NCBI GenBank assembly: GCA_033398695.1
Contig: CM065814.1
Location: forward strand, 106,208,501 to 106,272,500
DNA from: Orobanche coerulescens
Taxonomy: Eukaryota; Streptophyta; Magnoliopsida; Lamiales; Orobanchaceae
Direction of reading: 5' to 3'
DNA: 64,000 nt
The position numbers and the translations under genes are program-made. Shown piece by piece: positions 36,290 through 48,861 of the stretch. How positions within the stretch are numbered: position 1 is the first letter of the stretch; each line of letters begins with the position of its first letter. The notes beneath the pieces were generated by a model. It had not been told where the DNA came from. It searched no databases and saw only the letters and a list, made by a program, of their open reading frames with translations.

Positions 36290-36600
36290 ACGAACTCGGC
36301 CGTGTCGTCCGACACGGCCCGTGCCGTACTCGTCCGGAAAATGCCGAAGTGTCTGCCTCAGGACCCGACCGTGTCGTCTGGCACGGCCGAGTCGAACCCT
36401 TCCGGATAAGCTGTAACCGACGCCAAAGACGCCCGACCGTGTCGCTCGCACGGCTGAGTCATGCCGAAGTCGCCGTCGGACGGGTCATCGTCGGAAGGCC
36501 CTCGCGCCGCGACCATGTCAAGCGTGACACGGTCGAGTCCTGTCGCCACCGTTGGCGGTATGCGACACGACCGTGCCGATCGGCACGGGCCGTGTCCGGC
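36290..36600. repeat. CpG-rich block with ACACGGCCGTG-like palindromes in the LTR
   Basis: Dense CG dinucleotides and repeated CGTGTCG/CGACACG words form local palindromes. The corresponding block in the 3' LTR (42226-42545) differs by many small indels although the flanks are almost identical. Confidence 0.75.
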
Positions 36601-37605
36601 AGGCAGTCAACTCCCTTAAATTCGTTTTTTTTCAGCATTTCAGTCATTTCTCCCCCTTTTCTTCACCTTCAACCGAGAGAGTAAGTTTGAGGGAGGGTTT
36701 TTCCTTCACAAATCATTTGGGTGTTTGATTTTCTTCATCTCCTTTCGATCGTGAAGCCCGGATAATCAATCTAACGCGTGTTCTTCGGATTAAAGTACTT
36801 GAATCTTCAAGAGGTAATTCCTTCAACACTTTGGACTTCGATTTTGTGTTGAGATATGATGTTTTGGACGTTATAATCATGTTATATGAAGGGATATGTA
36901 TATGATTATAAGTTTGTATAAGGATTCATTGGATTATTGAGGGATTATTCAAGAACACTTTGACTATCGAGTTGAAATTGGGGATTTTCGATTAATTGTC
37001 GTTGTAATCACGTTTTTGGATATTCATAACGGATTATTGATCGTATTGGAGATGTTTTGTTGGTTTGAAACACTTCTTGGGGGTTTTGATATTGGTATAT
37101 TGAAGTTTGATTGTAAACAATCGGAGTTTGGACGCAACGTGTTTGTTCTAATGCCTCAATGAACTTAGTTTAATCGTATCAACGTTTCGAGTTCGTTATA
37201 TTCGTGTTTGATTCGTATATTAAGCGAATTGTTGGTGCTTGTGTAATTCAAGGTTGTTCGAGTGGCCGGTATTCCCTATTAAGGACGTTGTTCGTGGAAG
37301 GACTTCCTCGCCTTCGGTTTGAGGCAAGTTTTATACTTGTACTAGTGAATGAGATTAATGTCATCATATATGTGTATATATGTGTTGTATCATTCCGAGA
37401 CTTAGTCTCTTCATGAATTCATTGATATTAAGAGATCGTTCGATACGATACCTTTCGGCAATTTTGCCAAATATTTATTGTTATTCCTTTTTGGATTGAC
37501 ATTAAAACTGTACACGCCGATTAAAGGCATTGGCTTATTCAATTCTCACCTTCGTCGTCAGTAACCGATTAAAGGTACTGAGGCACCCTTCATATCATTG
37601 TTATC

Positions 37606-37815
37606 GAATTGCCGTTCGTAGGCAAATCGAAATGTTCAATCATTCACTATATCATTGTATCGATTGACCGTTCTAAGGCAATCGAGGTATTCAATCATTC
37701 ATCATATCGTTCATATCGATTAGCCATTATAAGGAAATCGAAGCGCTCAAGCATTCATGGAATCATCCGCTGCATCATTGTCATCGGTTAGCCGTTCTAA
37801 GGCAATCGAGGTGTT
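37606..37815. repeat. About four ~60-bp tandem repeats in the LTR
   Basis: Units share CCGTTCTAAGGCAATCGAGG, then TTCAATCATTCA. Copies start near 37612, 37670, 37725 and 37790. In the 3' LTR the first unit is where the inner gypsy-like element inserted (43541/51869). Confidence 0.75.
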
Positions 37816-37865
37816 GAGTTGGGACTGTCGAGGATGGTGCTGGCCGACTCAAGACAGCATACCAT

Positions 37866-38094
37866 CCCTAATTGTGATACGGCTTTCATGCCGTGGCTTC
37901 GGCCCTAATTGTGATACGGCTTTCATGCCGTGGCTTCGGCCCTAATTGTGATACGGCTTTCATGCCGTGGCTTCGGCCCTAATTGTGATATGGCTTTCAT
38001 GCCGTGGCTTCGGCCCTAATTGTGATATGGCTTTCATGCCGTGGCTTCGGCCCTAATTGTGATACGGCTTTCATGCCGTGGCTTCGGCCCTAAT
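37866..38094. repeat. Six-copy 37-bp tandem repeat (5' LTR)
   Basis: The unit is CCCTAATTGTGATACGGCTT followed by TCATGCCGTGGCTTCGG. Six units plus a partial seventh, with TATGG for TACGG in units 4 and 5. The 3' LTR has the same copy number at 52133-52361. Confidence 0.97.
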
Positions 38095-38880
38095 CAATAA
38101 CAGCTTCGGGCGGTTTCGGCTTCATGTGATTGTGATATTTGACAGTTTCGGCTGAGTGTTTTTTTTAGGCCTTGTGATTGTCTTGTTAATTTCATTGGAG
38201 CCTCCGAGCATTGTGATTCATATTTAATCCTGTTCTGGTTTGGTTCATGTCGTGTAATTCATTGTGGTATTCTGTGATTATGATTCGCCGTTGGGCACTT
38301 ATGTTCTAACCTGTCGAACAGGTATTAATAGTATGCCGTGGGCATAGTGTTCCACGAATGCTCGATTCTTACCTTGGTTTGTGAGCATCTCGTATTATTA
38401 TCATCATTATACCGTTTCATTCTGCCTTTAGATGCATATCATGTTATACATGTATTTGATGTTCATTATCTGGATGACTGACCCCGTGGGGGCGGAACAT
38501 GTTTTCATGTTTTAGGTGCTTGCGAGGAGAGAGTTGAGGCACATGGGCATGACGATGGCGACGAGGCATACGAGCGATACTAGTCCGAGTTGTTCATTGT
38601 TGGTCAGTCAGTTGGAGTGTACTCCAGTCTTGTCAGTTGTTGTCGTGTTGTATTACCCGAACATATGTTTGTGGATGTTGTTGTATGTCATTTTGGCCAT
38701 GTAGGCCACTTTTGTCGTTGAAATTCCTTATCGGAATATTGTGTCGGATATCATGGTAGGGACTATGATTTTCCCTTGTTGTTTAATTTAATGTATTTTA
38801 GTCATGTTCGCCTGGTGGATCTCCTGGCGTGGGGTCCACGGCACTGTAATAACCCAATAGGATTGGGGGTGTTACAGAAA

Positions 38881-38892
38881 TGGTATCAGAGA
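38881..38892 (+). other. Primer binding site, tRNA-Met type
   Basis: TGGTATCAGAGA begins four bases after the LTR end. It fits the 3' end of initiator tRNA-Met, the usual primer of plant chromoviruses. Confidence 0.93.
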
Positions 38893-39895
38893 GTTGGGTT
38901 GTGAAATACCCTGAGATGTGAGTTATATGGTCCTACCGACGCGGTAGTAGTGGGATTGTCAGGTTATGACAATCTAGTCAGTCAGGTTTTGTGAGTCGTA
39001 ATATTAGTGCGACTGCACGAGTCATTCATTCATCGAGTCGTCGTCAGTGAAGACTAGTATCGCGAGACCTCGAAGCTTCGTATGACCTGTGTAAGGACTC
39101 GATTCTCTTTGTGTTCCTACATCCATCATGTCATTAATCGTTCATGCTTTGCTGAAACCTATATGTGATATTAGTGTTATGATTGATTCATGACTAATTG
39201 TTTTGGAGCACGTGTGACTTGTGTAAGCATTAAGGATCAACTCATTTATCAGTTAATAATTCTCAATCATCATTTTGATATCATCACTCAGATAATTCAT
39301 CCATCACCCAGTTAATTCATTCCTCACTCAGTCAATATCATCACTCAGATAATTCATCCATCACTCACTTAATTCATTCCTCACTCAGTCAATATCATCA
39401 CTCAGATAATTCATCCATCACTCAGTTAATTCATTCCTCACTCAGTCAATATCATCACTCAGATAATTCATTCATCACCGCTTAATTCATTCATCACTCG
39501 ATCAATATCATCACTCACATAATTCATTCATCACTCGACCAATCTCATCGTTCGATTAATTCATTCATCACTCAGTTGATCTCATTATTCAGTTAATTCA
39601 TTAATCTTTCAGCCCATCTCACGGTTCAGTTGTTGATCTTGAGGATCGAATTTTCAACCTTGTTAACTTGTTCAAGGTAATCATTTCAGGAATTTCATCA
39701 GGCAATCATGTTACCTCATTTGATGTTTCATACGATCTTATCATACTCTGACGTAATGTCGACGATCATTTCATTAAATCATTAATGCATTCATTGTGCG
39801 AGAGCGTGTATGCTCATTATTGTCACTCAGTAACGTAATCATAATGAGATATTCATGCGGAATCTATAATCATCATGTGACTTTCCTACTTCAAG
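38893..39895 (+). other. Untranslated leader of the gag-only element
   Basis: About 1 kb with no ORF. The middle is occupied by the 57-bp tandem repeat described separately. Gag begins at 39896. Confidence 0.7.
39279..39600. repeat. 57-bp tandem repeat in the leader
   Basis: The unit is ATCATCACTCAGATAATTCA, then TCCATCACTCAGTTAATTCA, then TTCCTCACTCAGTCAAT. About four units become less regular toward the right. Each 57-bp unit is itself three ~19-bp subunits of the form CTCAGTTAATTCATTCCTCA. Confidence 0.9.
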
Positions 39896-41021
39896 ATGGA
39901 TAGAGCCGCCGAGGACGCAGGGAGGAGGCGCAGACGGCCGAAACCCGGGATCTCGTTTGCATGCCCGTGCGAATGCGAGTGGTATCATTAATTCATCAAA
40001 TAGTGAGGCTACTCATTCATCAGCAGATAATCAGTCGCCGTCAGGGAGTCGTACCCGAGAGGCATCTCACTCGGAAGGTGCTCGGGTTGACCCATTCATA
40101 TTTATGTAGGGCATGATGGCCCAGATGACTCAGATGACGCGGATGATGGAGACCATGCAGACCTCGATGGTTCGTGGTCCACCGCAACAGGAATTCCAGG
40201 AGCCGTTTAATGGACAGATTGGGAGAGTGAATCATATTGTTGGCGATATCTCTCGTCAGAGGCCGCCTACTATTGAGGGTTCGTCGGAACCAGCTGATAT
40301 TGTTCATTGGCTTGAGCATTTTGATAAACTCTTCGACATGGTTCAGTGTCCGGAGGAGAGTAAAGTGGCGGTAGCGGCTTACTACTTGAGTAAGGGTGCT
40401 TATTCTTGGTGGCTTTCTGTGAAACCCACCGATCGAGATTGTGTTTGGGGCGAATTCAAGACTCTCATGATAGAGAGGTATTATCCGGCCCCACTGCGGG
40501 AAGCCAAGTTATCAGAGGTTTTGAACCCTGAATCCGTCGAGGACGAGGGTGTTATTGTCATCGCTGAGAAGTTTCAGGGACTACTTCAGTTCGCTTCGTC
40601 AATTATCCGTACTGAGGCGGATAAGATCAAGTATTTTAGCAAGAGACTAAATCCGCAGTTGAGGATGCAGTTGTTCAACCACAATTGTAATTCACTTAGT
40701 GAGTTCATCGGGAAGGCTCTTGGAGCAGAGCTTTTGATCAAGGAGCTTACTCGGAAACATCCTTCAGTTCCTTCGGGTGAGAGGACTAGAATGCCGGCTC
40801 GTTCAGAGGGACATCGGGCTCCGACGTCCAAGAGGTCGTTTTCCAGTCGTCTTCGTGCTGAGAAGGCTTCTTCCTCTCAGGCGACGAGTTCGACTGTTGT
40901 TTGCTTTAACTGTGATTCAGCAGGACACGTTAATACTCGGTGTACGGTGCCAGCTATTGTTTGTTTTCTGTGTGGAAACCCGGGACACCTTCGTAAATCT
41001 GCAGAGTTCTGGTGCCGTTAG
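39896..41021 (+). pseudogene. Gag of a chromovirus-like gypsy element, truncated 5' frame
   Basis: The likely start ATG at 39896 (MDRAAEDAGRRRRR) is in a different frame from the main body, so a shift lies before about 40000. A TAG at 40107-40109 sits where F-M-Q-G-M-M would be expected. From 40113 the frame is open for 302 codons: the capsid core (EPADIVHWLEHFDKLFDMV, VAVAAYYLSKGAYSWWLSV, FKTLMIERYYPAPLREAKL), then zinc knuckles CFNCDSAGHVNTRC (CX2CX4HX4C) and CFLCGNPGHLRKSA, the last lacking its final Cys. In relatives this assembles the particle and packages RNA. The frame ends at 41021 with no protease beyond. Confidence 0.92.
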
Positions 41022-41843
41022 ATCTCGAGAGGGCTCACAAGCCTCGAGGGATTTTGTTACTCCAGTCCGTACTTCATCCAAGGGGTCCTATCAGGCTTCG
41101 AGAACCCGAGGTAAGGACATTCATCACCGATTTTGAACAAGTTAATTCTTGCTCGGTAGTAGGACAATCATTCATTTCATTGTCGTTCATTCATTCATCT
41201 AATTCATTCATCATATATATCAATCATGTTGGGACTCATAATTATCGATTAATCATTCAATTCACGAGGAACGGTTCCAATCACTTCAGAGAGCTATCAC
41301 TCATGACGTTATTAATTCACCTTGGTGAGTCATTCCAAATCCTTGTCGGATTTGTAGTCATTTATCATTCATCATTCATTTTAGTCACTTTCATTCTCAT
41401 GACCTTCCGAGATCATATTTAGCGGCGAGTTCATCTGCGGATATACCTTAAATCGTTGAGATAGAGGAGATCGATGACATGGAAGGATAACGATGTTGAC
41501 TACATTTGAGATGTAACCTTGTTTTTGGATGACTGTGTAACTCAATCCGTAGTAATGTATCGTGACTGTGGATCATTTATTCTTGATCTATTTTATTATG
41601 ATCATATTTGAGAATCTTGACAGTTGGATCAACTGTTGGGAGTTCACCCCTTCGGCGTTGTGCTCAAGATTTCTTGATAATTTGGGAAATCATTCACTGA
41701 GATTCGAGACGTCAAGTCTTGGGGACTTAGGCGTGCGATTGATTTGGTCCCGAGGACTAGATGTGCATTATTGTTTTCAGATCTTGATGGATAGTTCATA
41801 TCCCGAGTTTTTTTACCCTGAGTTTCGAGGACGAAACTCCTTT
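41022..41843 (+). other. Non-coding 3' region replacing pol
   Basis: About 820 bp lie between the gag end and the polypurine tract. I see no protease, RT or integrase motif in any frame. CATTCATTCATC-like repeats occur near 41170-41230. Confidence 0.75.
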
Positions 41844-41857
41844 TTAGGGGGGGTGTA
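41844..41857 (+). other. Polypurine tract of the gag-only element
   Basis: The sequence TTAGGGGGGGTGTA lies directly before the LTR start TGTAATACC, after GAGGACGAAACTCC, a common context at the 3' end of chromovirus internal regions. Confidence 0.85.
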
Positions 41858-43541
41858 TGTAATACCCGGTTGTAATTCAGTCATTATCATTCAGTAATTG
41901 TATTCGGTGATTGTCACTCAGTGGATTTTCACTCATTTATAATCATTCATCAATTATGTTCATTCACCCGTGTTCACCGTTCGTAAAAACTTCGAGTTGT
42001 GTATCATTATTGCTCATTGTTTCAACCTTCCTCATATGAGTTCGACTTTGTTAGATCACCATTAATTTTTGGTAACTCCAAAAATTCTAAATCTTTGCAA
42101 TATTATAGAGCATCGAGTTAGCTTTCCAATGGTTCAAACGGTGAGTCAATCGGAGCCCGGACGAGAGAGTTATGGTCGTTTTAGCTCAACCGCTCACTTT
42201 TCAGTTTTTGGCCGATCACTGCCGAACGAACTCGGCCGTGTCGTCCGACATGGCCCGTGCCGTAATCGTCCGGAAAATGCCAAAGTGTCTACCTCAGGAC
42301 CCGACCGTGTCGTCTGGAACGGCCGAGTCGAACCCTTCCGGATAAGCTGTAACCGATCGCCAAAGACGCCCGACCGTGGCCGCCCGCACGGCCGAAGTCA
42401 TGCCGAAGTCGCCGCTCGGACGGGTCATCGCTTAAGGCCCTTCGCCCGCGACGGCCGGGCGGTGACACGGTCGAGTCCTCGCCGGCCACCGCCGCCGGTA
42501 TGCGACACGACCGCGCCGATCGCACGGCCGTGTCCGGCAGCACCAACTCCCTTAAATTCGTTTTTTTTCAGCATTTCAGTCATTTCTCCCCCTTTTCTTC
42601 ACCTTCAACCGAGAGAGTAAGTTTGAGGGAGGGTTTTTCCTTCACAAATCATTTGGGTGTTTGATTTTCTTCATCTCCTTTCGATCGTGAAGCCCGGATA
42701 ATCAACCTAACGCGTGTTCTTCGGATTAAAGTACTTGAATCTTCAAGAGGTAATTCCTTCAACACTTTGGACTTCGATTTTGTGTTGAGATATGATGTTT
42801 TGGACGTTATAATCATGTTATATGAAGGTATATGTATATGATTATGAGTTTGTATAAGGATTCATTGGATTATTGAGGGATTATTCAAGAACACTTTGAC
42901 TATCGAGTTGAAATTGGGGATTTTCGATTAATTGTCGTTGTAATCATGTTTTTGGATATTCATAACGGATTATTGATCGTATTGGAGATGTTTTGTTGGT
43001 TTGAAACACTTCTTGGGGGTTTTGATATTGGTATATTGAAGTTTGATTGTAAACAATCGGAGTTTGGACGCAACGTGTTTGTTCTAATGCCTCAATGAAC
43101 TTAGTTTAATCGTATCAACGTTTCGAGTTCGTTATATTCGTGTTTGATTCGTATATTAAGCGAATTGTTGGTGCTTGTGTAATTCAAGGTTGTTCGAGTG
43201 GCCGGTATTCCCTATTAAGGACGTTGTTCGTGGAAGGACTTCCTCGCCTTCGGTTTGAGGCAAGTTTTATACTTGTACTAGTCAATGAGATTAATGTCAT
43301 CATATATGTGTATAAATGTGTTGTATCATTCCGAGACTTAGTCTCTTCATGAATTCATTGATATTAAGAGATCGTTCGATACGATACCTTTCGGCAATTT
43401 TGCCAAATATTTATTGTTATTCCTTTTTGGATTGACATTAAAACTGTACACGCCGATTAAAGGCATTGGCTTATTCATTTCTCACCTTCGTCGTCGGTAA
43501 CCGATTAAAGGTACCGAGGCACCCTTCATATCATTGTTATC
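41858..43541 (+). repeat. 3' LTR of the gag-only element, first part
   Basis: Collinear with 35922 to about 37606 of the 5' LTR and nearly identical outside the CpG-rich block. It stops at the TTATC target duplication (43537-43541) of the inner element and resumes at 51874. Confidence 0.95.
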
Positions 43542-46500
43542 TGTAACACCCCCAATCCACTCAGGGATATTACACGCCGTAGACCCTCTCCTCGAGGATC
43601 TACCAGGCTGATAACTAAAATCAAACATCTAAACATCGCCTTTAAGGCTAAAATGACTCAGTAGACCGACTTGGTCTTTCAATAATAACATACAACTCAT
43701 TCCCAACACATACCCACGCAGGGGTCAAAATAAAATAAACTCCCGTACAACGGGGAAAAGATACCGCAGCGGAAAAAGAAAATACAACTGGACCAATACG
43801 ACATCAACGGAACCTCGTGTGATTAGTATCGTTCATCTTTCATCATCCTTCGTGCCGACCCTGTGCTATGCTCCAAAACCTGAATGCAAAAATAGACATC
43901 CACCCCCCGAATACTCGGGGGTTAGCAAAACTCCACTGTTTTGCTAGTGCAAGTATAAATACAAAGACAGGCCATACAAATCATACTCCAAGAACATAGA
44001 AATCATGAATATACTTCCCGAGATAATTCACTTGATCAAAACAATTTAGATTACGAAAGATAAGAATAAAACCATTTTACAACTTACAAAACATTTTACG
44101 ATCTCGGGAGTTTTTGAAAACGTTTGGGATTTAAGAATTTTCAAGCCTTTCGAAATGCTTAGGGACATAGCCCAACAATCGTTTATTTCAAAATACAAGT
44201 CCGATAGCGTATAACAGGCCCACGACCCAATTATAACATTCCAATCACAACACAGGGTCCACGACCCAAATCATCCACATCACATACTCGCAAGAATACC
44301 CGGTGGAAATTACACCGTATCCAACATTACCATGACAACAGTCTCACTCATCATACCACAGAGCTACAATGCACACAAAGAACCACATGACTCACGTACC
44401 CATACCAAATTATCACAACCAAGAGACAATTCATTCACAACACATTTATTAGTGCCATTCCACCTAAGTACGATACCATTTGAATCGCCATTCTAATCGA
44501 CGAAATATGCGCCAAAGATCACGGTTCTCAACAAAACACTTCAAAGTTAACCTTGGTACGAGACTCACGGCCACCGTACCCCGCAGAGCCCCGTCGGACA
44601 TCCCTGGGTGGTTAACCATAGTTCGCGATACGAAACTCACGGCAACGTATCCCTAGAGGCCTCGTCAGACCGTCCCTAGGTGAACATACACATATCATCC
44701 ACAACGCCATGGGAAGCCATAATTCGAATACTAGAATATGCATACAAATGTTAGGTACTTCGCTAGAATGGCCACTATAGTCGACGTACACTCACCACTA
44801 ATGTCACACAACCACAAGCAAATACCAATACCAATCAACACCAAGTGTCACAACCTCCTCACGAAGGAATAACAACTAATATCACACACATTACGTTCTT
44901 ACCGAACAAGTACACATAACATTACGTAATCCCCGGCAAAGGATTACGGTCTATTAAACTCACTCAAAGTGATCGTAGCATCTTTCAACATACAAAACCA
45001 ACACATATATTCCGAGAATACATATATTCACGAATTACAAGAATTATTGTTGAAAGACAACATTTATCGAGAACATACCGATCCCTTTTTACGTTCATTA
45101 AACATTGGATTTCGCATAAAACCATTTATCAATAATTATGCCTACGAAACATGAAATGTATGGACAAGATACTTGCCTCAAAATCGGTACGCAAGTATTC
45201 CGACGAACACGGCTCAACCGGAAAGCTTCGAAACGCCCAATGCTATCGAAACGGAAGACGACGACGAACGAAAGGGTTCAACGCGGTTTCTTCACAAGAA
45301 ACACGACCCTAACATCATACAATCAATAAATCATCGACCATACGAGGAAGAATAATCGTAGAACGCCCGAAAACCCCTCTAAGACATTTTACCGGACACC
45401 TTCAAGGCGTCGGTCAAGAACTCAACTCAAACAACGAATCGATACGATCCAACCATGGAATAACAAGGGAAATGATATAATACATCTAAATAATCATCAA
45501 TCCATCAACAAAACGGAAAGAATCGGACAAAACCCCAAAATCCCCAATTATCCAAAAAGGTAGGGTTTCAAGAGATATTACCTTGAGTGATTCGGTGTTA
45601 AGATCCGTAGAACACGCGTTAGATTGATTATCCGAGCCTCACAACCGAAAGGAAATGATGAAAATCGACCCCGGATGAAGAATTCTCTCTCCTCTATATC
45701 TCTCTCTCGCGACGCTGCAAAATGGGGAAGGAAATGAGCAGTTCGCTCAAAACGACACATTTATAGTGTAACACAGCAGACCCTATCGGCCGGCCTATCG
45801 GCCGATAGGCCCAACCGATAGCCATACGGAATGCCGGCAGTAGGGTCTATCGACCCCCCTATCGGCCGAAAGGCTCCTGGAAGTGCTCGGCCAAAACTAA
45901 AACGACCATAACTCTCTCGTCCGGACTCCGATTGACTCACCGTTTGAACCATTGGAAAGCTAACTCGATGTTCTATAATATTGCAAAGATTTATAATTTT
46001 TGGAGTTACCAAAAATTAATGATGATCTAACAAAGACGAACTCATACTTAGAAAAGTCGTTTAGTAATCCTGAATTCAACAAAACGACACCGAAACCCGA
46101 GCCTGAATACGAACCGAAGATATGGTTACGAGGTACTCACGAAGACGAATCTAAGAGCTAGTAGAACACACGATTTCGACCACCCGAAGGCTCGAAATTC
46201 GACAACGGAAGGTAATTACCCCAAACTTTGGGAAATTACGAAAATGGCCCAACTGCCCGAAAATCACCATACGACAACGAATAATCAAACCAAAGCTCAC
46301 AACACGTCTAACAAAGTTAAACGGACTTGCGGGAAACTCAAACAACAGCTGGACGAGATTCGCAAGAATCGAACTCAAGTGCGGAAAAGTCGCTAAAAAG
46401 CACGTAACTCAACGAAACGATACCGAAACGAACTCGGATGTCAAAAGTGTAGAATTAATCATTCTCGGAATGACGAAACGGTCATGAGCGAAGTCCAAAA

Positions 46501-46553
46501 CGGACTCCGACCGAAAAAAGAATTACCGGAAATCGAAAATTGCGGATATTACA
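43542..46553 (-). repeat. Left LTR (3' LTR) of the LARD-like element
   Basis: Bounded by TG/CA on the plus strand. At 45895-46012 it contains, inverted, the same ~115-bp module found at 36132-36246 in the surrounding gag-only gypsy LTR. Confidence 0.93.
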
Positions 46554-46580
46554 TTCTACCCTCCTTAAAAGGAGTTTCGT
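46554..46580 (-). other. Polypurine tract of the LARD-like element
   Basis: The minus strand ends CTCCTTTTAAGGAGGGTAGA just before the LTR start TGTAATATCC, preceded by GGACGAAA, the same context as in the gag-only element. Confidence 0.8.
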
Positions 46581-48843
46581 CCAAACTTAAAACAAGTAGG
46601 GAGAAGAAATATTCCGCCAGAAAACTCAACGAGACACACAAGAATGCGTAACTAATGCCCAACGGCGAAATGTTACAAACAACGCAAAGGAATATACGGC
46701 GTGTAAACACGCTCCACTTGACCAACACAACGTCGCCGTTAGGGATATAATAAAACCGACAAGTGACAAGCGTCATCAAATGGATACTATAGCCAAGTCA
46801 ATTATCCGATAATCACAAAACACAACCAACGAAAATCAAAATGATTGATAAACCCAATGGTACATCAATCAAAACGCGAGTCAACCTCTTAACAAACACG
46901 GAATCCCATCGCCTAAGGGATGGAAGATTGAAAACGAAACTAATTTCCCGAACTAAAGGGAATTACGAAGGAGCCTGAACGTTCAACAATCACGAAACGA
47001 GAACAAAAACCGAACAAACAAACGATCGAGACAACAAAAATCGAAGAATCAAGTACTAATCACTAAGAACAATAAAGTTCGAAAATAACTCCACTGATGA
47101 TCTGGTGATAACTACAAGAAATGCATTCCCATAAGATCCACAGGAAAGGGAATAGAGATTTAAAAGTCACAACGACTAATATGTTATTCAAATGATATCA
47201 CACTCGTTCGATAAACAAAAACAAGGGCAGACAAGCTCGAAATGTCAACGAACATAAATGAGTCGACAAAGTAGAAAATACGAAGTCCAAAATCCGATCC
47301 TTCGAATAAAAGGACTAGTAGAACCAAATGATGTTACTCCCGAACAAAGTTCACAAGAATCGAACCGAACTCGAAAAAGTCACACCGATAACCAGATCGC
47401 CCACAACAAGATCACACTGCTCGGACGATGAAATCAAATACCGAACAAGTTCATAAAGTACCAACGAACATGAGCGAATCGATAGACGGGAAGAGAAAAC
47501 ACAAGTCAAAATAGTACGGGCATTACCACCGACCTCGCCCACGAAATTCACAAAACGGAGCAAGGTAATAAGACATTAAACAACCGACACAAAACGGAAC
47601 CATCACCGATGCACACGGTCATACCAAACCAAGCTCTAACAGCTCGCACATGCGCGACAACGCAGAAATCACCACGAGGCGACAACATTCAACACCAACA
47701 TCCCGCCTCTCACAGGGGCTAGCACAACCCATGTGTGGAAAGCGACTCAACGCTCACACCGCCAATTCGATCATACTCGGGAGAAAGTATCAAAATGACA
47801 ACGCGAACATCATACATTCATACCCAGCCCTCAAACGGGAATGGATAGGTTTTAAAAACGAAAACCTCATTTTGAAAATAATTTAGAAGAACACCGGTTG
47901 ATCTTGAGTATCACCTTACAAAAAGTAGTACAAACACCATTATCGAGACTTTGAAAATCATCTAGCGTTTGAACAAAAATGAGGACACCTTTCCTTTAGT
48001 GAAAAACTTTCAAAAATATTCGACCCTTGGGTCTAAGCAACTGCATTTGAAAATATCTCAAAAATATTTTTGGTCCTCAACCGGAAAATTTTTGAAATGA
48101 ATTGCGGCATTAGAAAACGCCTTGAAAACACCGCAAGAAAATAATTCGTTTTAAAAGTACGTCTCGAATTTTAATTTTCTAAGATACTCAAGGTTTTCAA
48201 AAATAATTCAATGGGCTAGAATGCCCAAAAATTTCAGGTAATTACAAGGAACAATATAGCGCCGTGGGTCCCGCACCGGAACCCACCATGCTAAAAACCA
48301 ATTCACAAAAACGCCAAAAAGGCTGATGACGGTAATATTTCAAAAACTCATAAAATCCATTTACAAAATACTAAATTCCGTCATAAGAATTTCGCCAAAA
48401 TGATCAAGGCCATAATGCCAAAAACTCGATTAAGGGAATTGGTTTTCGAAATAAAACTCAGTCGGTAAAATACCGAAATCCATTACAGAAGAACTCACGC
48501 AGCGGATAAAAGAAATACAGTTCGACATGCACAACCCAAAGAACAATACTCATCATACGAACGAAATATGAGAGTCAACTAGTCACGTATCAAGAAATCA
48601 AAATCCATAAGAGGATCCCGTCACTTAACAAATAATCATAAAAAAATAGCTCGTGTCACACGAGGCTCAACACAGATAAGGGAGACTTACATCCACAGGT
48701 CGCACGAAGATGATGATCGCCCACGATACTAATCACGACCAACAAACTCAGACGACGCGTCGCGACACGACTTAGTCGGACAAAATCCGACGAGACAAAG
48801 ACTCAACAGACACCACTGACCCGACACCTAGGTTTCCACAACC
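46581..48843 (-). other. Internal region of the LARD-like element, no coding sequence recognised
   Basis: Short open frames exist on both strands, but none shows gag, protease, RT or integrase motifs. Near 48260 the words GCCGTGGGTCCCGCACCGGA appear. Inverted, they resemble the gypsy LTR end near 31275 (TCCGTGCGGGACCCACGGCG), so part of this region (roughly 47880-48600) may be an old LTR fragment. Confidence 0.7.
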
Positions 48844-48857
48844 TAAGCTCGATACCA
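48844..48857 (-). other. Primer binding site of the LARD-like element
   Basis: The minus strand reads TGGTATCGAGCTTA four bases after the 5' LTR end. It resembles the tRNA-Met site TGGTATCAGAGC with changes after the first seven bases. Confidence 0.75.
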
Positions 48858-48861
48858 TTTA

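Larger units (their letters stand above)
35922..38876 (+). repeat. 5' LTR of the gag-only gypsy element
   Basis: Bounded by TG and CA. It includes the module GGTTCAAACGGTGAGTCAAT in context (36132-36246), a GC-rich block with CCGTGTCGTCCGACACGG (36290-36600), a ~60-bp repeat at 37606-37815 and six 37-bp units at 37866-38094. The end is GGGGGTGTTACA. Confidence 0.95.

Noticed and set aside
37866..38094. CRISPR-like array (37-bp repeats)
   Set aside because: The units are contiguous with no spacers, are present in both LTRs, and lie in a plant retrotransposon.
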